A DNA stretch of 16,167 nucleotides, from NCBI GenBank assembly GCA_964529035.1, contig CAZGUG010000044.1:1-16167 (forward strand), written 5' to 3'. The DNA is from CAZGUG01 sp964529035 (GTDB lineage: Bacteria; Bacillota; Clostridia; Ch29). Under the pieces are notes generated by a model. The model saw only the letters and a program-made list of their open reading frames with translations. It was not told the origin of the DNA and searched no databases. Numbering within the stretch: position 1 is the first letter of the stretch; each line of letters begins with the position of its first letter. Made by a program: the position numbers and the translations under genes. This document shows positions 13,854-16,167 of the stretch, one piece after another.

Positions 13854-15689
13854 TTACCAGGCAAGACCCAGCCTGCCGACGGTGGCCTGCAGCGGCACGC
13901 CGTTTTTATCCCATCCCCTGGCGGTGTAGTACTCGTCCAGCATTTTATCCAGGGGCGGCAGGTTCCCTTTTGCACCCCCTTCGGTCCTGGGCTGTTTCAG
14001 CATCCTTTCGGGTATTGTATCGTCACTCCTGGTTATACCGCATTTTACGTTATACATCCGCTTCAGGTTGAATATCCTCTCACCCGCTGTCATAAGTTCT
14101 TCGAGGCCCATGTCCCATCCGACCACGTATTCCAGCCATTCCCGCACATGGGTTGTCCGAAGCCCGCCGTACAGCGTAAACTTGCACAGCTTGAGCGAAT
14201 CCATCAGGCACATCAGGTCCTGGCAGTTTTTCTGGAATTCTCCCTGTTCCTCCACCCTGAACCTGTCCTTTGGCCCGGGTATCCCAAGCTCGGGCATAAC
14301 GGCGGTCTTTTCAAAGAAATAGCTTGCACCCTGCAGGTGGCAGGCTCCCCGGTTGGAAGTGGCATAACCAAGGGCAAGGCTGTTGAAGGCCCTGGGGTCG
14401 TGGGCAGGAAACTCCAGCCCCTTGGAATGTATAGCGTAATCTACAGCATTACCACCTATACACCGTGCAGCTTCCCTTACACCGCTGCCCAATAGTCTGC
14501 CCAGCCCTTCACCTCTGCCTATTTGGTGTATCATTTCCACCATCGCTCCGGCACTGCCCCATTTTAGCTGCAGCCCGTCGGTATCGCCGGTGCCGATGAT
14601 TCCCTTCTCGTAAAGTTCCATCGCAAAGGCAATTGCGCTGCCGGCGGATATGGTATCCAATCCGTACCTGTTGCACAGCTCCCCGCCATAGGCTATAGCT
14701 TCCAAATCATCCACAAGGCACAACCCTCCCAGCGTACCCAGCGTCTCATATTCGGGCCCCGCCCCCTTCATCGCATAGGGACCTTTTTTGACCTCCACTT
14801 CCCTGCCGCAGCCTATAACACAGCCTGTGCAGAAATACCTCCGGGTTAGGATTGTATCCTTCATACGCTGTCCGGAAATGTTTTCTACCCTGTCCCAAAC
14901 CGAGCCGGACCAGTTTTTAAGTGGAAAATCCCCGATCTTTTCCGCCCCGACGGTTCCTGCCGCCGTTCCAAACTGCTTCATACCGGCCGTTTTCTCGACA
15001 ATGGTGGGTACTATTTTCCTTATGCTGTGTTTAAGCCTTTCCTGCTGAAAAACCGGTATATACGATCCGCCGGATACCACAACGGCCTTCAACTTCTTTG
15101 AGCCCATCACCGCTCCAAGGCCGGTTCTTCCCACTGCCCTGGCATGGCTTCCGTCATGCATAACAGCTGCAATTTTAATTTGTTTTTCGCCGGCAGGGCC
15201 TATGCAGGACACCGTAGTTTTATTACCATGTACGCCCTTTAGCATTTCATCGGTCTGATAGGTATCCCTTCCCCACAGGAAGCCGGCGTCCAGTATCCCG
15301 GCACCGCTCTCCTGCACCAGGATATATACCGGCTTCTGCGATTTACCCTCTATAATTATTCCGTCATATCCGCATGCTTTAAGCCCGACGCCCCAGCTGC
15401 CCCCGACGTCCCCTTCGCCGTATATACCGGTAAGCGGCGATTTTGCGGTTATGTGATGCCTGCCGGAGGTAGGCACCGGGGTGCCTGCGAAGGGTCCGGT
15501 CATGAAAATAAGCGGGTTTTCAGAACCCAAAGGGTTGGTATCCCCGTCGGTCATATCATACAAAAACCTTGCCCCGATGCCACTGCCTCCTATATACTTC
15601 CTGCAAAGCTCCTCATCCAGCAGCTGTTCCCATACCCTGCCGTTACTTAAGTCAATTCTTAATATCCTGCCACGGCAGCCACCCTTCAT
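13854..15689 (-). CDS. Tungsten-type aldehyde:ferredoxin oxidoreductase (AOR family)
   Basis: A 611-residue cytosolic enzyme of the AOR family, oxidising aldehydes to carboxylic acids (or the reverse) with ferredoxin and a tungsten or molybdenum bis-pterin cofactor. The four predicted [4Fe-4S] ligands are C287, C290 and C294 (CTGCVIGC) plus C502 (DSLKLC), close to the positions in the Pyrococcus furiosus enzyme. Cofactor-binding stretches include KSPLTGIYGEGDVGGSWG (83-100) and RTGLGAVMGSKKLKAV (188-203). Length is standard for the family. The ATG at 15689 has GGGAGG 7 bases upstream. It follows the MoaD-like gene by 23 bases in one operon. The physiological aldehyde is unknown. Confidence 0.94.
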   Translation of the reverse strand: MKGGCRGRILRIDLSNGRVWEQLLDEELCRKYIGGSGIGARFLYDMTDGDTNPLGSENPLIFMTGPFAGTPVPTSGRHHITAKSPLTGIYGEGDVGGSWGVGLKACGYDGIIIEGKSQKPVYILVQESGAGILDAGFLWGRDTYQTDEMLKGVHGNKTTVSCIGPAGEKQIKIAAVMHDGSHARAVGRTGLGAVMGSKKLKAVVVSGGSYIPVFQQERLKHSIRKIVPTIVEKTAGMKQFGTAAGTVGAEKIGDFPLKNWSGSVWDRVENISGQRMKDTILTRRYFCTGCVIGCGREVEVKKGPYAMKGAGPEYETLGTLGGLCLVDDLEAIAYGGELCNRYGLDTISAGSAIAFAMELYEKGIIGTGDTDGLQLKWGSAGAMVEMIHQIGRGEGLGRLLGSGVREAARCIGGNAVDYAIHSKGLEFPAHDPRAFNSLALGYATSNRGACHLQGASYFFEKTAVMPELGIPGPKDRFRVEEQGEFQKNCQDLMCLMDSLKLCKFTLYGGLRTTHVREWLEYVVGWDMGLEELMTAGERIFNLKRMYNVKCGITRSDDTIPERMLKQPRTEGGAKGNLPPLDKMLDEYYTARGWDKNGVPLQATVGRLGLAW

Positions 15690-15712
15690 AAAAATCCCTC
15701 CCCCTTTTATTT

Positions 15713-15979
15713 TTACCCTCCCATAATCGGAGGTATTATTTCCACCATATCCTCATTATTGATCATATCTACAAGGCGCAAAATTTTTCCGTTACTGATA
15801 CAGAGGTAATGCGCGCCATATCTGTCACCAATCTTTTCCATTGAACCGTTTTTTAACAGCGGAAAAACCCTTTCCAATTCTTCCAGAATCTCAATAAGCC
15901 TGGCCGGTTTTTCAATACCCGGTTCATATTCTTCACAGCCTACACGCTCGGAATACATGCTGCCAAACCGTACAATCAT
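15713..15979 (-). CDS. MoaD/ThiS-like small sulfur-carrier protein
   Basis: An 88-residue beta-grasp protein with the N-terminal strand MIVRFGSMY, a GDRYGAHYLCISNGKIL middle section and the C-terminus IIPPIMGG. The terminal GG is the feature that becomes a thiocarboxylate in MoaD and ThiS. MoaD supplies the dithiolene sulfurs of molybdopterin, the cofactor that AOR needs, so placement directly before the AOR gene fits a role in building or tuning the tungsten cofactor. MoaD-like genes next to AOR genes are a known arrangement. The ATG at 15979 has GGAGG 8 bases upstream, and a promoter lies at 16012-16039. No adenylating partner (MoeB-like) is in the window. Confidence 0.85.
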   Translation of the reverse strand: MIVRFGSMYSERVGCEEYEPGIEKPARLIEILEELERVFPLLKNGSMEKIGDRYGAHYLCISNGKILRLVDMINNEDMVEIIPPIMGG

Positions 15980-16011
15980 CTGTGCTCCCTCCTTTAACCG
16001 TCCGACTCTAT

Positions 16012-16039
16012 CTTATATTATCGGCTGGCGGTTTTTCAA
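16012..16039 (-). promoter_or_regulatory. Promoter of the MoaD/AOR operon
   Basis: TTGAAA (16034-16039) and TATAAG (16012-16017) are 16 bases apart on the minus strand, about 30 bases before the MoaD-like start. Confidence 0.65.
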
Positions 16040-16045
16040 GCCGAA

Positions 16046-16069
16046 TAAAAAAAGAGGCCCCAAAGGGCC
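16046..16069 (-). terminator. Terminator of a gene beyond the right edge
   Basis: On the minus strand GGCCC-TTTG-GGGCC is followed by TCTTTTTTTATT. It must end a transcript that comes from beyond the window, just before the MoaD/AOR promoter. A minus-strand frame open from the right edge to a TAA at 16121-16123 could be that gene's last 14 codons, but this is too short to support. Confidence 0.75.
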
Positions 16070-16167
16070 AATATGATGTATAAGCATAGGAGGAGTACTT
16101 TCAATATTAACACGTTAGTTTTACAGCTTAATAAAAAGCAATAATTCAGAACCCCTTGTGGCAGAAA

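Noticed and set aside
16073..16144. Small plus-strand frame of 23 codons at the right edge
   Set aside because: No ribosome site, no motif, and it starts beside a minus-strand terminator.

Overview
The window looks like chromosomal DNA of an anaerobic, endospore-forming Clostridia-type Firmicute. The evidence is two Spo0E-like phosphatase genes, strong GGAGG ribosome sites, sigma-A promoters in AT-rich intergenic gaps, a tungsten-type aldehyde:ferredoxin oxidoreductase and a clostridial-style DUF2089/SHOCT operon. No rRNA, tRNA, CRISPR array, transposase or phage gene is visible. The only repeat family is a 25-base unit, present three times.

Layout, left to right: a glycerate kinase cut by the left edge (-); Spo0E-like 1 (-); lipoprotein A (+); Spo0E-like 2 (-), whose last codons are made of one repeat unit; a DUF2089 regulator plus SHOCT-like protein operon (-) with its own promoter and terminator; an Fsr-like MFS exporter (+); a cysteine-synthase-like PLP enzyme followed by a CDF metal exporter (-); lipoprotein B (+), a paralogue of lipoprotein A; a hairpin made of two inverted repeat units; a MATE exporter (-); an ArsR/CadC-like metal sensor plus CadA-like P-type ATPase operon with a visible operator (-); a small DUF1540 cysteine protein (+); a large PAS-GAF-PAS-GGDEF-HD-GYP cyclic-di-GMP protein (-); and a MoaD-like protein plus tungsten aldehyde oxidoreductase operon (-).

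Functional themes. Metal export accounts for the CadC/CadA-like operon and the CDF protein. Drug or metabolite export accounts for the MFS and MATE proteins. Sporulation or signalling control accounts for the two Spo0E-like proteins and the GGDEF/HD-GYP protein. Anaerobic aldehyde metabolism accounts for AOR and its MoaD-like partner. The least explained part is the pair of lipoprotein genes. They share a conserved C-terminal region I cannot assign to a family, both have the same 25-base repeat just downstream, and one lies between two duplicated Spo0E-like genes. This lipoprotein/Spo0E/repeat arrangement is the best candidate for something undescribed, although no function can be read from the sequence.
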